Positions 25,370 through 32,814 of a stretch of DNA of 41,844 nt are shown here, piece after piece (the stretch's first letter is position 1; every line of letters starts with the position of its first letter). Source of the DNA: Gemmatimonadota bacterium (GTDB lineage Bacteria > Latescibacterota > UBA2968 > GCA-2709665); contig PAQK01000080.1 of NCBI GenBank assembly GCA_002709665.1, positions 1 to 41,844 on the forward strand. Reading direction: 5' to 3'. Under the pieces are notes generated by a model. The model saw only the letters and a program-made list of their open reading frames with translations. It was not told the DNA's origin and did no database searches. The translations under genes were made by a program, and so were the position numbers.

Positions 25370-25722
25370 TACTGTTTACCTGAGAATTTTGATTCAACAA
25401 TCAAATTAAGTGGATGCTCAATGCGTTTTAAAAGATCATGTAAATGGTTATTTTCACTCTGTAACTTGGCGACTTCTTTACTTAACGCACTGACATTTTG
25501 AGGTAAGTCTTTAACCTCAACTTCGATGCGTTGAACAGCCGCTTTAACTTCAGCAAAATCTTCATTCTTCACATACGTTTGCTCTACCGTTTGCAATCGC
25601 TTGTCTTGCGCAGACACATCATCCTTGCTAGCAAATGACTTTTTAAGTGCGTATACAACAACAAAAAAAATTACCAGCACAGCTCCTTGCACCCATGGGT
25701 ACCATTTAACTATTTGGTTCAT
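25369..25722 (-). CDS. DUF2730-family membrane protein (Mu gp25-like)
   Basis: A 117-aa protein with one N-terminal membrane helix (VQGAVLVIFFVVVYAL) and a long coiled coil (about residues 35-105). This is the DUF2730 type found between lysis and terminase genes in Mu-like phages. It may serve as an inner-membrane spanin-like or lysis-related subunit. The start at 25722 is just after the TGA of the upstream gene (TGATATG). The longer frame to 25794 is rejected as overlap. Confidence 0.78.
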   Translation of the reverse strand: MNQIVKWYPWVQGAVLVIFFVVVYALKKSFASKDDVSAQDKRLQTVEQTYVKNEDFAEVKAAVQRIEVEVKDLPQNVSALSKEVAKLQSENNHLHDLLKRIEHPLNLIVESKFSGKQ

Positions 25723-25723
25723 A

Positions 25724-25945
25724 TCATCCACGGGGGTTACTCCTATTTGTTTTTGCTGTATTTGCAATGCGGGCTTCGGCTTCAAGGCGAACACCGTTAA
25801 TTGAGTGCCAGCCTTTTAAAAATGCATTAACTAAAGTGGGGTCGCCCACAGGGCAAATGCTCTGTGGGTCTGGGTTGGTGCCATTTTGGTAAGTGCTAAT
25901 GCGCGCTTCACGACCACGCTTAACGTAGTGAGGGTAACTTTTCAT
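25724..25945 (-). CDS. Small Rmf/CrpP-like phage protein
   Basis: A 73-aa basic protein beginning MKSYPHYVKRGREARI. The pattern REARI..YQNG...CPVGD...VNAFLKGWH resembles the ribosome-modulation-factor/CrpP fold often found at this place in Mu-like phages (a Cys-Pro turn, then ..F..GW). The similarity is weak and I infer it from the spacing of CP and GW. The ATG overlaps the endolysin stop as ATGA. Confidence 0.5.
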   Translation of the reverse strand: MKSYPHYVKRGREARISTYQNGTNPDPQSICPVGDPTLVNAFLKGWHSINGVRLEAEARIANTAKTNRSNPRG

Positions 25946-26514
25946 TTGTCACCCCATACTTTTAAAACACGCTTAGCATAATCAATACGGTTTTCAAGCT
26001 TAAATAAGCGACGATGCCAGCCAAATAAAAACGCAATTTGGCTAGGATCATTAACTACAATACGGCTGTATTTGCTGGCGCGGCGTGCAAAGTAGTCAAC
26101 CATTAAGTTCGTTTGGTTTGCGTTAATGGCTGCAGCAAAGGTGCGTGAGCCTAATATGCCATCAACCTTTACTCGCAATACTTGCTGCAAAAGCATATTG
26201 GCCAGTGGCACGCCATGATTAATAGCTGAATCTAAATGCAACATAGCTAATTCATATAAACCATACTCAGCCAGTTCTTTAGCACGGCTACCGCGCCAAA
26301 AATCACGATGGTAAATGCGCATGGCTTGAGGCCATGTCAAATTAGCTATATCAACATTCGGGTAAGCAGCTTGGCTAATGCCATACCGCGTTCGCCCACC
26401 TTTGTCGGCGCTATGATCAGAGTCGCCTCCTTCTGCCTCATATATCCAGTCCATGCAAAATAAAAATGCACGGCTGTAATTCGGGGTAAGGTCGGCAAAG
26501 TTTTGTGTTTTCAT
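25942..26514 (-). CDS. Endolysin, GH108-type N-acetylmuramidase
   Basis: A 190-aa lysozyme of the glycosyl hydrolase 108 family. The catalytic Glu is in YEAEGG (Glu28), followed by DSDHSADKGGRTRYGIS. The C-terminal part has the putative peptidoglycan-binding fold (VDGILGSRTFAAAIN). It degrades murein at lysis. No signal peptide is seen, so it needs a holin. The start codon abuts a perfect 21-bp hairpin and no Shine-Dalgarno sequence is visible, so translation may be controlled. Confidence 0.9.
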   Translation of the reverse strand: MKTQNFADLTPNYSRAFLFCMDWIYEAEGGDSDHSADKGGRTRYGISQAAYPNVDIANLTWPQAMRIYHRDFWRGSRAKELAEYGLYELAMLHLDSAINHGVPLANMLLQQVLRVKVDGILGSRTFAAAINANQTNLMVDYFARRASKYSRIVVNDPSQIAFLFGWHRRLFKLENRIDYAKRVLKVWGDK

Positions 26515-26533
26515 AGCGCCAGTGTGGCGCTAT
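26513..26533 (-). promoter_or_regulatory. Perfect hairpin at the endolysin start codon
   Basis: On the - strand: ATAGCGCCA-CAC-TGGCGCTAT, nine-base arms around a 3-nt loop, with the last two bases (AT) being the start of the endolysin ATG. The 60 bases upstream lack a purine-rich ribosome binding site. It could mask the start or end readthrough from the accessory block. There is no T-run for a classic terminator. Confidence 0.6.
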
Positions 26534-26541
26534 TTGCTGGG

Positions 26542-26573
26542 GGGCTAAATTAAAGGGTTTTAGTAAAAAATGG
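26542..26573 (+). repeat. 32-bp accessory-gene end tag, copy 2
   Basis: Matches 19383-19414 at 30 of 32 positions (mismatches at the 23rd and 29th base). It lies 2 bases beyond the RES-gene stop and just upstream of the endolysin hairpin. Relative to its gene it has the same orientation as copy 1. Confidence 0.85.
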
Positions 26574-26575
26574 AG

Positions 26576-27391
26576 TTACCAAAGAATGTTGCCATTTTCT
26601 GTAAACCCCTTACTGATTTTTATTATGTCAAAATCAAAGATACCGTAGGAAAAAACTCTTTTGACTTTTATCAAGGCTGTTTGATCGCATTTCATTAATT
26701 CGTCAGCCTTAGCCGCAGGCAGAGCTATATTGTAACTACCTAAATCCGCAATACTATGATAAACAATTCCGTCGGGATCATTCGAATTATTCATCAATAG
26801 TTTTGTAAGTATTCTTGAATGAATATATTTTGTCTCAGAAGCATTTGGCATTCTTAAAATTTCATCAAAAAACAGATCAGGGTATAAAAAGCAATGAATA
26901 TGGGGTCTGCCTTTTTTCTCCAAATCATCCAATATTTCCCCTACAAAACCTATTAAGTCTTGCATGAAGCTGACATTGCCTTTTGTCACCCTTTGGTATT
27001 CGCCAAGGATAATAGCTCTTGGAAGTCGATGCTTAGGTAAGAATCCACTTAGCTGCACTAAATCACCTTCCTTAACTTTAATTTCAGCTAAAGCGGTATC
27101 TGGTGTAAAACTAAGGTATAAAAAAGGAGAGCCTACCTCATTGACTCTCCCTTCTTTAACTAAATTTTTTGGAGGGTATGTTAGCTCACTAAGATTAGAA
27201 AAAGGCTTTCCATTCTCAATTACTCTAGCTCTAAAATAAGGACGTGAGTACTGGCATTCAAAGCTAATAACATCATAGGTCTCAATAATTTTTTTAAGCC
27301 CCTCTTCAATGAATTTTGGATCATTGCTACGTTTAATCTGATTCGCCAAATCTTCAATCTGTTCCAATGGCATTAATAACTTTATCGTCAA
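26576..27391 (-). CDS. RES-domain protein, possible NAD+-consuming toxin, without visible antitoxin
   Basis: A 271-aa protein with a RES domain (about residues 50-230). Key features: YFRAR (Arg54/Arg56), GRVNEVGSPFLYLS, ALAEIKV (Glu103), DGIVYHS (Ser213) and a following YNIALP. Characterised RES toxins are ADP-ribosyltransferase-fold NAD+ phosphorylases. They are normally paired with an Xre/MbcA antitoxin, and none is adjacent here. The start is TTG with AAGGAG 8 bases upstream; an internal ATG at 27373 lacks a binding site. The gene is AT-rich and ends at tag copy 2. It may serve in host or phage defence, but activity is unproven. Confidence 0.75.
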   Translation of the reverse strand: MTIKLLMPLEQIEDLANQIKRSNDPKFIEEGLKKIIETYDVISFECQYSRPYFRARVIENGKPFSNLSELTYPPKNLVKEGRVNEVGSPFLYLSFTPDTALAEIKVKEGDLVQLSGFLPKHRLPRAIILGEYQRVTKGNVSFMQDLIGFVGEILDDLEKKGRPHIHCFLYPDLFFDEILRMPNASETKYIHSRILTKLLMNNSNDPDGIVYHSIADLGSYNIALPAAKADELMKCDQTALIKVKRVFSYGIFDFDIIKISKGFTENGNILW

Positions 27392-27408
27392 AGTTTCTTC
27401 TCCTTATT

Positions 27409-28107
27409 TTAACTGACACAACTTGACGAATTTACCTTTGACTGTGTCTGTTTTAATTTCATTCCAAACTTCAACTGCACCACGGTACCATTTTTAATAC
27501 CTCGGTTAATGCGTAGTTTACCGCCTAACGAACGGGCAATATCGTGCATCGATTCAAGGCCGGTACCAAAGCGCATAAACTTATCTAAAAAGGCAATTCC
27601 TTTACCATCGTCTTGTATAGTGATCACAAAGTCATCTTTGCTTCGCTTACCACTCACTTCAATGTAACGCGCCTCAGCATGTTGTAACGCATTAATAAAA
27701 GCATGATTAATAAACGCGTAAATGTCTTGGCTTAGCTTCTCAGGTAAAGCTTTGCTTCCAAGCGCTAAATTAAACTCAACCTCTGTTTGGCTATATTGCA
27801 GCGATGTATTGGCCGAGAGCATCTTAAGGCCATCTTCAAGCGAGGTATTACCCAGCGCTCCATGGCTGTACACAACAGGTAATAAAATATCTTTTGCTTC
27901 GTCCAGCTGCAGCAGGCCATCGCTTAGCTGCAAATCATTGCCTTGGCATAAATGCGAACCCGACACCAATTTTCTAAAGCCCTGGCTTAATGCGGTTTGT
28001 TGCTTGGTATCACGCATACGTCTAAATACTTCACGCATTTGCTTATGGCGTTGCAAAAACACAAAAAATACTGCAGCAAACAATAACACCACTAACACAG
28101 CGCACAC
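27409..28107 (-). CDS. Sensor kinase C-terminal half (TM + HATPase), downstream part of a frameshifted gene
   Basis: This frame holds the membrane helix (CAVLVVLLFAAVFFVFL), a linker and a histidine-kinase ATPase domain: N-box FINALQHAEA, G1 DDGKGI and G2 GTGLESMHDIARSLGG, as in NarX/DesK-type kinases. The usual phosphoacceptor motif (R-R-x-A-x-x-L-H-D type) is not visible. The nominal GTG start lies inside what should be the TM helix. Adding one A at about 28124 joins it smoothly to the propeller protein (GSFYK-SDAFAWVCAV). It is thus probably the 3' part of one gene, not an independent kinase. Confidence 0.72.
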   Translation of the reverse strand: MCAVLVVLLFAAVFFVFLQRHKQMREVFRRMRDTKQQTALSQGFRKLVSGSHLCQGNDLQLSDGLLQLDEAKDILLPVVYSHGALGNTSLEDGLKMLSANTSLQYSQTEVEFNLALGSKALPEKLSQDIYAFINHAFINALQHAEARYIEVSGKRSKDDFVITIQDDGKGIAFLDKFMRFGTGLESMHDIARSLGGKLRINRGIKNGTVVQLKFGMKLKQTQSKVNSSSCVS

Positions 28108-30101
28108 CCATGCAAAGGCATCGCTTTATAAAAAGAACCTTGAACATTCCAAACTATGGGAGCGCTTTTAACAAAGTGGCTACCATCTAACGTAGCTCTT
28201 ACAACTAAGCTATGTTCACCCTCGTTTAGTTGGCTAAAGTGCACAACAGGCTCGTTTAGGTTTATCCAGGCACCGCCATTATGGCTATATTGATAGTCGT
28301 AATATTGAGTAAGTGCATAGTCAAAATTGCTAAAGTGCAACGTCATTTGGCTAGCTTGTTGTACATCATTTAATGCATTTAAGCTGGCATCATTCACACT
28401 CATTAACGACACCAGAACAGGCTTGTCGTTTTGCAAGTTCGTATTGCTCAAACCTAATAACCCATTGTTCGACACCGCATACATCGCGCCGTTATAAGCC
28501 ATTAAACTATTAGCGCCAAAGTATTGTTTTTCAGTATGAGGAATGGCTACAACCGTTTCATCCACCAGCGTAAATAAACCGTTTGTAGTTGCAATGTACA
28601 AGCTGCCATTGAACACCGCTAAGTCAGTAATGAACCGAGGGCTTACTAACAATTTAAACCCGTTATTGGTTTGCTTATACAGGCCACCACCATAAGCTGC
28701 TACATAAACGCTCTTATCAAGCATAGCCACTTTACTTACTTTGCCCGCTTGAGTTGTAAGGCTGTGGCTCATATTACCCGTTTTAACGTTGTACACACTC
28801 AAACCTTTGCTAGTACTTATATACAGCAAGTGCTCAAACTTATTGGTTGCCAATACTTCATTAGCAGCAAGGCCGCTGTCAACATTCAGCACTTTTTCAA
28901 TGACCAAGTTATCATCAATCACTATTACGCCTTGGCCACTGGTAGACACAAGCCAACAGCCGGCAATTTTTTCAATACCTAAAATATAACCATTCGCCAA
29001 CTGGCTTAACTGCTCGTTTTGCCACACATATAAACCATTTGTAGTGCCAACAAGCGTTACTTTATCACTGGCAATACTGGTAATTTCGTTGCTTTGTACC
29101 TTGCTAAGCGCGTTATTTAACGCGTCCATAGCCACGAACTGGCGCTGCACAAAGCGATAAACACCCGAATCGGTGCCCATTAATAAACTCTGATTATCTT
29201 TACCTAGCACGTTGTATCGACTTACCAGTGGCAGGTTAAACTGATTCAAATCTTGAGAAATAATCTCGTATTCATTATCAGCAACAGCCCAAAGGTTTGA
29301 TTGTGAGTCAGCATAAACACTATTAAAAAACAGCTTACTTTTATTCAAAACACCCGATACAAATTGTTTATCAAGCGTTGAATACAAACGAACTTCACCC
29401 GCCATAGCCATCGCTAAGTAACTATTTTTATAGATGGTCATAGCGCTAGGTGTGGTGTTAAGTGAGGTCTTATGAACTTGTTCTGTGATGAGGTCGTAAC
29501 TATAAAGGGTTTGTTCGTGGGCTATATATAATCTATCGCCAACAGCGGCAATTAACCCTGAATGTATGGGCATTTTTATCAGCTGACGCTGATGGTTTAA
29601 ATTCAAATGCCAAAGCCCTGTGTTGGTTAGTGCGTATACTTGACCATCGTGCGATAGCACCTTTAACACAGTTTGCCCAACCAGCGCTTGCAGGTTCCCA
29701 GCGCTTTTTTTGCTTAACACCTCAACTCCTTTAGAGGTAGCGGCGTAAACATGCTGGCCATTTACGGCCATATCTTTACTGGTTACGTCGGCAAATTGCT
29801 TAACATTGCCTGTTAAAACATCGTAAGCATAAATATGACCATTACTTGCAGCATATAACATGCTTTTATCTGCATTCGTTGTAAGCGCATATACCCACTG
29901 TGCTGGTAGCGCCTCAATTAATGCAAAGTGATAACCATCATATTTATACAGACCTTCGTGGCTAGCAAAATACATAAAGCCATTCTTGCCCTGTACCACT
30001 TCAGTCATGTTGTTAGGTGTACTATGCGCACTTGCCCCTGTTGAAAATAGGCAAAGCACAATGAAAAGTAATCCACCGTATAAACGTGCTTTAACAGACA
30101 T
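28092..30101 (-). CDS. Secreted beta-propeller sensor (Reg_prop/Y_Y_Y), upstream part of a frameshifted sensor kinase
   Basis: A 669-aa product: signal peptide (MSVKARLYGG...TGASA), about 530 residues of two-component-regulator propeller repeats (GFMYFASHEGLYKYDGYHF is typical), then a Y_Y_Y domain (about 570-655) that normally leads into a TM helix. The frame instead stops at GCALC after a one-base loss near 28124. Start 30101 is chosen because GAGGGG precedes it; the ATG at 30146 is less likely. Such sensors sit in the inner membrane and read periplasmic sugars or envelope signals. Finding one in a prophage is odd, and no response regulator is near. The frameshift could be real or a sequencing error. 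Confidence 0.78.
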   Translation of the reverse strand: MSVKARLYGGLLFIVLCLFSTGASAHSTPNNMTEVVQGKNGFMYFASHEGLYKYDGYHFALIEALPAQWVYALTTNADKSMLYAASNGHIYAYDVLTGNVKQFADVTSKDMAVNGQHVYAATSKGVEVLSKKSAGNLQALVGQTVLKVLSHDGQVYALTNTGLWHLNLNHQRQLIKMPIHSGLIAAVGDRLYIAHEQTLYSYDLITEQVHKTSLNTTPSAMTIYKNSYLAMAMAGEVRLYSTLDKQFVSGVLNKSKLFFNSVYADSQSNLWAVADNEYEIISQDLNQFNLPLVSRYNVLGKDNQSLLMGTDSGVYRFVQRQFVAMDALNNALSKVQSNEITSIASDKVTLVGTTNGLYVWQNEQLSQLANGYILGIEKIAGCWLVSTSGQGVIVIDDNLVIEKVLNVDSGLAANEVLATNKFEHLLYISTSKGLSVYNVKTGNMSHSLTTQAGKVSKVAMLDKSVYVAAYGGGLYKQTNNGFKLLVSPRFITDLAVFNGSLYIATTNGLFTLVDETVVAIPHTEKQYFGANSLMAYNGAMYAVSNNGLLGLSNTNLQNDKPVLVSLMSVNDASLNALNDVQQASQMTLHFSNFDYALTQYYDYQYSHNGGAWINLNEPVVHFSQLNEGEHSLVVRATLDGSHFVKSAPIVWNVQGSFYKAMPLHGCALC

Positions 30102-30169
30102 AATCAATGCCCCTCTCCTTGGTCGGCGCAGCTTAAGCCGCGCCATTTATTATTATAAGAGCCTAATTA

Positions 30170-30673
30170 TTAATATTGTACGTGGTTGCGCGTACCACAG
30201 AACGACTCAACCGTTGCCTGGTAATCAGGGGTTGCATCGTCACTACTCACACTTTGAGCATCAAGTGTTCGCGCTTGTAACAAGCTTGTTTTAGCCGTTG
30301 CTGGTTTTTCCCAATTAATATTTTGGTTGGGTTTAACAATAAGAAAGGTCGGTTTACGCGGGTCATCAGGGTGTTTTTTTGTGTACCACTGTTGCATCAC
30401 AAATTCACCGGCTTCCTGTCCGTACATATGCGTGTATGCAGCAGCTAAAAGCTGAGCGCCACGCTCGTTTGTAATAATCATCCCTGTTGACTCAAACGCT
30501 GAGCCACAATCAAAGTTCATATCTACACTTAAGCTACTGCTGTCTGGCAACAGTAGCTGAGCTTGCATAGATGAAACACGCGCTCTATCAGGCAAAGGCT
30601 CCAAAGCCTGAGTCGCACTCGTAAAGGTTAAAGCGGCTAATGTTAGGGCTGAAAGTACAATACTTTTTAACAT
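30170..30673 (-). CDS. Secreted protein of unknown function, coupled to the phage repressor
   Basis: A 167-aa exported protein: signal peptide MLKSIVLSALTLAALTF..TQA, then a mature domain with two cysteines (FDCGSAF, FCGTRNH) that could form a disulfide. The start at 30673 has GGAG 9 bases upstream; an ATG at 30688 directly abuts the repressor stop. It is co-transcribed with the repressor, so it should be made in lysogens. The propeller sensor begins about 70 bp after it, which suggests a shared periplasmic task. I do not recognise the family. Confidence 0.7.
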   Translation of the reverse strand: MLKSIVLSALTLAALTFTSATQALEPLPDRARVSSMQAQLLLPDSSSLSVDMNFDCGSAFESTGMIITNERGAQLLAAAYTHMYGQEAGEFVMQQWYTKKHPDDPRKPTFLIVKPNQNINWEKPATAKTSLLQARTLDAQSVSSDDATPDYQATVESFCGTRNHVQY

Positions 30674-30688
30674 TGGGTAAAACTCCAT

Positions 30689-31144
30689 TTATGCCAACGT
30701 TAGCGCCCCCTTTGCCATAGTTTCAACAAGTGGTTCGCAAAAATCATTTTCAAAGCAGGCCTTTATTAACACTGGGCGTAACTTGTTGGCCACTGTTAAT
30801 AATCTATCCGCTGGCAAATTTCTACTATACAACTCCCGTTCTAATATCTTTTCGACCATATCTAATGCTCGCAAAGCATCATCACTTGTGGGGGCTGCGG
30901 CTTTTTGGACAATTGATCCCGTGCCAATACCAGTAAAAACTTCATTCAAGTCGTAACCTTTATCTACGCAATATTCAACTATTGGCCCGTAAGGCAAAGT
31001 ATTTTTAGCCTTACTTTGAGCTATAGCGTTGATTGACATCCCCAATTCGGACGACAGCTGTCTATTGCTATGGATATTAAGTTTAACTTTTAGCCTTTCA
31101 ATAACGGCTTCGGTATCAATTAAATCTACCTTATCGAACACCAT
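30689..31144 (-). CDS. CI-like phage repressor
   Basis: A 151-aa DNA-binding protein with an N-terminal CI-type helix-turn-helix (about residues 12-70: VKLNIHSNRQLSSELGMSINAIAQ, then YGPIVEYCVDKGYDLNEVF). The C-terminal part is short and helical, with no S24 peptidase motif, so it is not cleaved like lambda CI. It is transcribed divergently from the Ner-like gene across a 138-bp control region, as in Mu-like phages. It should keep early genes silent and drive the accessory genes downstream of it. No clear ribosome binding site precedes the ATG. Confidence 0.85.
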   Translation of the reverse strand: MVFDKVDLIDTEAVIERLKVKLNIHSNRQLSSELGMSINAIAQSKAKNTLPYGPIVEYCVDKGYDLNEVFTGIGTGSIVQKAAAPTSDDALRALDMVEKILERELYSRNLPADRLLTVANKLRPVLIKACFENDFCEPLVETMAKGALTLA

Positions 31145-31282
31145 AATGTTTAGTCAACCATTTTTTAGTAACAGTAATTTTTAAAATGTTTTGTTGACAA
31201 TCATTTTATTGTTCGCTTAAATTAAAACGCACACTAAATACGAACAATATATTTTTCACCAACTATAAAAGGTTACAGAATT
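31145..31282. promoter_or_regulatory. Divergent repressor / early control region with operators
   Basis: It contains a strong rightward promoter, TTGACA (31194-31199), 17-bp spacer, TTAAAT (31217-31222). A perfect inverted repeat TATTGTTCG (31207-31215) / CGAACAATA (31241-31249) brackets the -10 and start. A second pair, GTCAAC (31153-31158) / GTTGAC (31193-31198), overlaps the -35. These are the likely operators for the CI-like and Ner-like proteins. A leftward promoter is expected but I cannot place it confidently (TTGTCA facing left near 31195-31200). Confidence 0.75.
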
Positions 31283-31615
31283 ATGGTTAAAAAAGCTATC
31301 AGTCATGAACAAATCAGAGAGGCATTGAAGCTGAAAGATATCAACTTTTCAGATATTGCTGCAGCACTGAAATTAACCTCTAGTCATGTTTCAAGAGTTT
31401 CAAGACGTGAGACTTACTCAAAGCCAGTAGCAGATGCAATTTGTAAATGCCTTGACCTTCCTCTTGAAGAAGTATTTGGGGATGTAGAGCCATATTTTTC
31501 TCCGAATAAAAGAGGCCCTAAAGATCGTTCTAAAAGGACCTCTCAAATTGTTACCGCGTTACGCGAGGGACAGCCCATCCCTCCTGCACACAACTCATTA
31601 TCGGTCGCCAGTTAA
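31283..31615 (+). CDS. Ner-like early transcriptional regulator
   Basis: A 110-aa protein with a Ner/Nlp-type helix-turn-helix (about residues 8-65: INFSDIAAALKLTSSHVSRVSR, ICKCLDLPLEEVFG). In Mu, Ner limits early transcription and represses the repressor gene; the position as first early gene fits. The C-terminal part (KRGPKDRSKR) is basic. AAAGG lies ahead of the ATG. Confidence 0.85.
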   Translation: MVKKAISHEQIREALKLKDINFSDIAAALKLTSSHVSRVSRRETYSKPVADAICKCLDLPLEEVFGDVEPYFSPNKRGPKDRSKRTSQIVTALREGQPIPPAHNSLSVAS

Positions 31616-31691
31616 AAAAGAACAGGGAAAGGTTTAGGTAATTTTAACCCTAAAAATTTCTTTATTTTCAAAACACAGAGGAAAACAAACC

Positions 31692-32114
31692 ATGAACTCA
31701 AACAGCATATTAAACGCAGAAGAAGCACCAAATTGTGATGTACGGTACTTGTATTTGGCAGCACTAAACAAAGCCATTCAAGATTCTGGCTATTCACGCC
31801 CTCGCATCGCTGATCGTATGAACGATGCCCTAGCAGGTGATGCCGTCATTAATGCGGGTAAATTAAATAAGTGGTTAGCGCCCAGTTCAGAGCAGTCAAT
31901 GCCTATGGAATACCTTTCAGCATTCTGCTGGGCTGTGGGCAATGTCAGTATTGCCAATGAATTATTAAAACCAATTTTGCATCGTGTATTTGATGAACGC
32001 GGGCAAATGCTAGAACAAGCAGCCCGTTACCAACTCGAAGCCCAAGAACTGCAAAACAAAGCTCAAAACCTCCTTACCCAAGCCAAAGCTGATCATCCTT
32101 CAGCGGTTAACTAA
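31692..32114 (+). CDS. Putative early regulatory protein
   Basis: A 140-aa, largely helical protein. Residues about 20-90 (YLAALNKAIQDSGYSRPRIADRMNDAL, INAGKLNKWLAPSS, MEYLSAFCWAVGN) look like a helix-turn-helix with a pseudo-HTH, followed by a coiled-coil tail rich in Gln/Ala. Similar proteins occur right after Ner in BcepMu-type operons. The function is unproven. It is preceded by AGAGGA. Confidence 0.6.
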   Translation: MNSNSILNAEEAPNCDVRYLYLAALNKAIQDSGYSRPRIADRMNDALAGDAVINAGKLNKWLAPSSEQSMPMEYLSAFCWAVGNVSIANELLKPILHRVFDERGQMLEQAARYQLEAQELQNKAQNLLTQAKADHPSAVN

Positions 32115-32129
32115 CACAGAGTAAATGCC

Positions 32130-32252
32130 ATGAAACTGCCCCTAATCAAAGACCAAAAACCGCCTAAATTTCGCCCGCAAAGCACTAAAACGGTGTTTTT
32201 GATGACGATGGAGCAGCTAAAGGCCATAGCCCAAAAGGAATACAGATCATGA
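32130..32252 (+). CDS. Small early protein (40 aa)
   Basis: An open frame beginning MKLPLIKDQKPPKFRPQ and ending AIAQKEYRS; it is basic with a short predicted helix. Its stop overlaps the next ATG (ATGA), and the preceding gene ends 16 bp upstream, so packing favours a real gene. Function unknown. Confidence 0.55.
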   Translation: MKLPLIKDQKPPKFRPQSTKTVFLMTMEQLKAIAQKEYRS

Positions 32253-32509
32253 ATTTACTAACTCAAAACGTCACCAGTGAACAAGTAACCACAGCTCCTA
32301 TGCGTTGTGTGCCACCAATCCATAACATCAAGTGCGACTGCTGTAAGCATATTGATAGTTCCAGAGTGGCAAAGAGCTGGTTTGTTACTTTTTCAAATAA
32401 CCAAGGCTGGCGCCAGCTAAACAGTCCCCACTTTGAATTTGACAGTGTATGCCCACGCTGCGTGCAAGAACTAACCGAGTTCTACCAAAACAAGCAGGTG
32501 CCAGCATGA
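32249..32509 (+). CDS. Small zinc-finger-like early protein
   Basis: An 86-aa protein with two cysteine pairs: CDCC (about residue 29-32) and CPRC (about 68-71), separated by about 35 residues, a likely treble-clef or zinc-ribbon site. ATGA overlaps link it to both neighbours. It may bind nucleic acid; function unknown. Confidence 0.6.
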   Translation: MNLLTQNVTSEQVTTAPMRCVPPIHNIKCDCCKHIDSSRVAKSWFVTFSNNQGWRQLNSPHFEFDSVCPRCVQELTEFYQNKQVPA

Positions 32510-32814
32510 GCGAACAATACCTATCAACCACCATGCAACGTGGTTTAAACGCAATCAAGGCATTAAGTGGTCACGAAGCAGACGGCATGCGCCCTGGCGA
32601 ACTAGCCAAGCGTATGGGTATCAGCCAACCACAAGCAACGTCAGTTATTAAAAATCTGATCCATGCAGGTTTTGCTGAGCACTGCCCATGGGACCAAAAC
32701 AAAGTACGTTTGGGGCCTGCCCTTATCACCATAGCCAACAGCGCACAACTAGCGATTAATCAGCGTGCTATGCAACTTGAACAAGACCGCCGTAATTATG
32801 GGGGTATTGCATGA
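32506..32814 (+). CDS. IclR-type winged-helix DNA-binding protein
   Basis: A 102-aa protein containing an IclR-like winged helix (LNAIKALSG, MRPGELAKRMGISQPQATSVIKNLIHAGFAE). There is no ligand-binding domain. The start at 32506 overlaps the previous stop (ATGA); the longer frame from 32449 is rejected. It is likely an early transcription regulator of the transposition operon, as such proteins recur in BcepMu-like phages. Confidence 0.7.
   Translation: MSEQYLSTTMQRGLNAIKALSGHEADGMRPGELAKRMGISQPQATSVIKNLIHAGFAEHCPWDQNKVRLGPALITIANSAQLAINQRAMQLEQDRRNYGGIA

Noticed and set aside
28092-28130. Programmed frameshift joining the two sensor-kinase halves
   Set aside because: The switch is in the -1 direction, but the local sequence (TAT AAA GCG) does not allow re-pairing after a slip and no stimulatory stem is evident. 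A true one-base deletion or sequencing error fits better.
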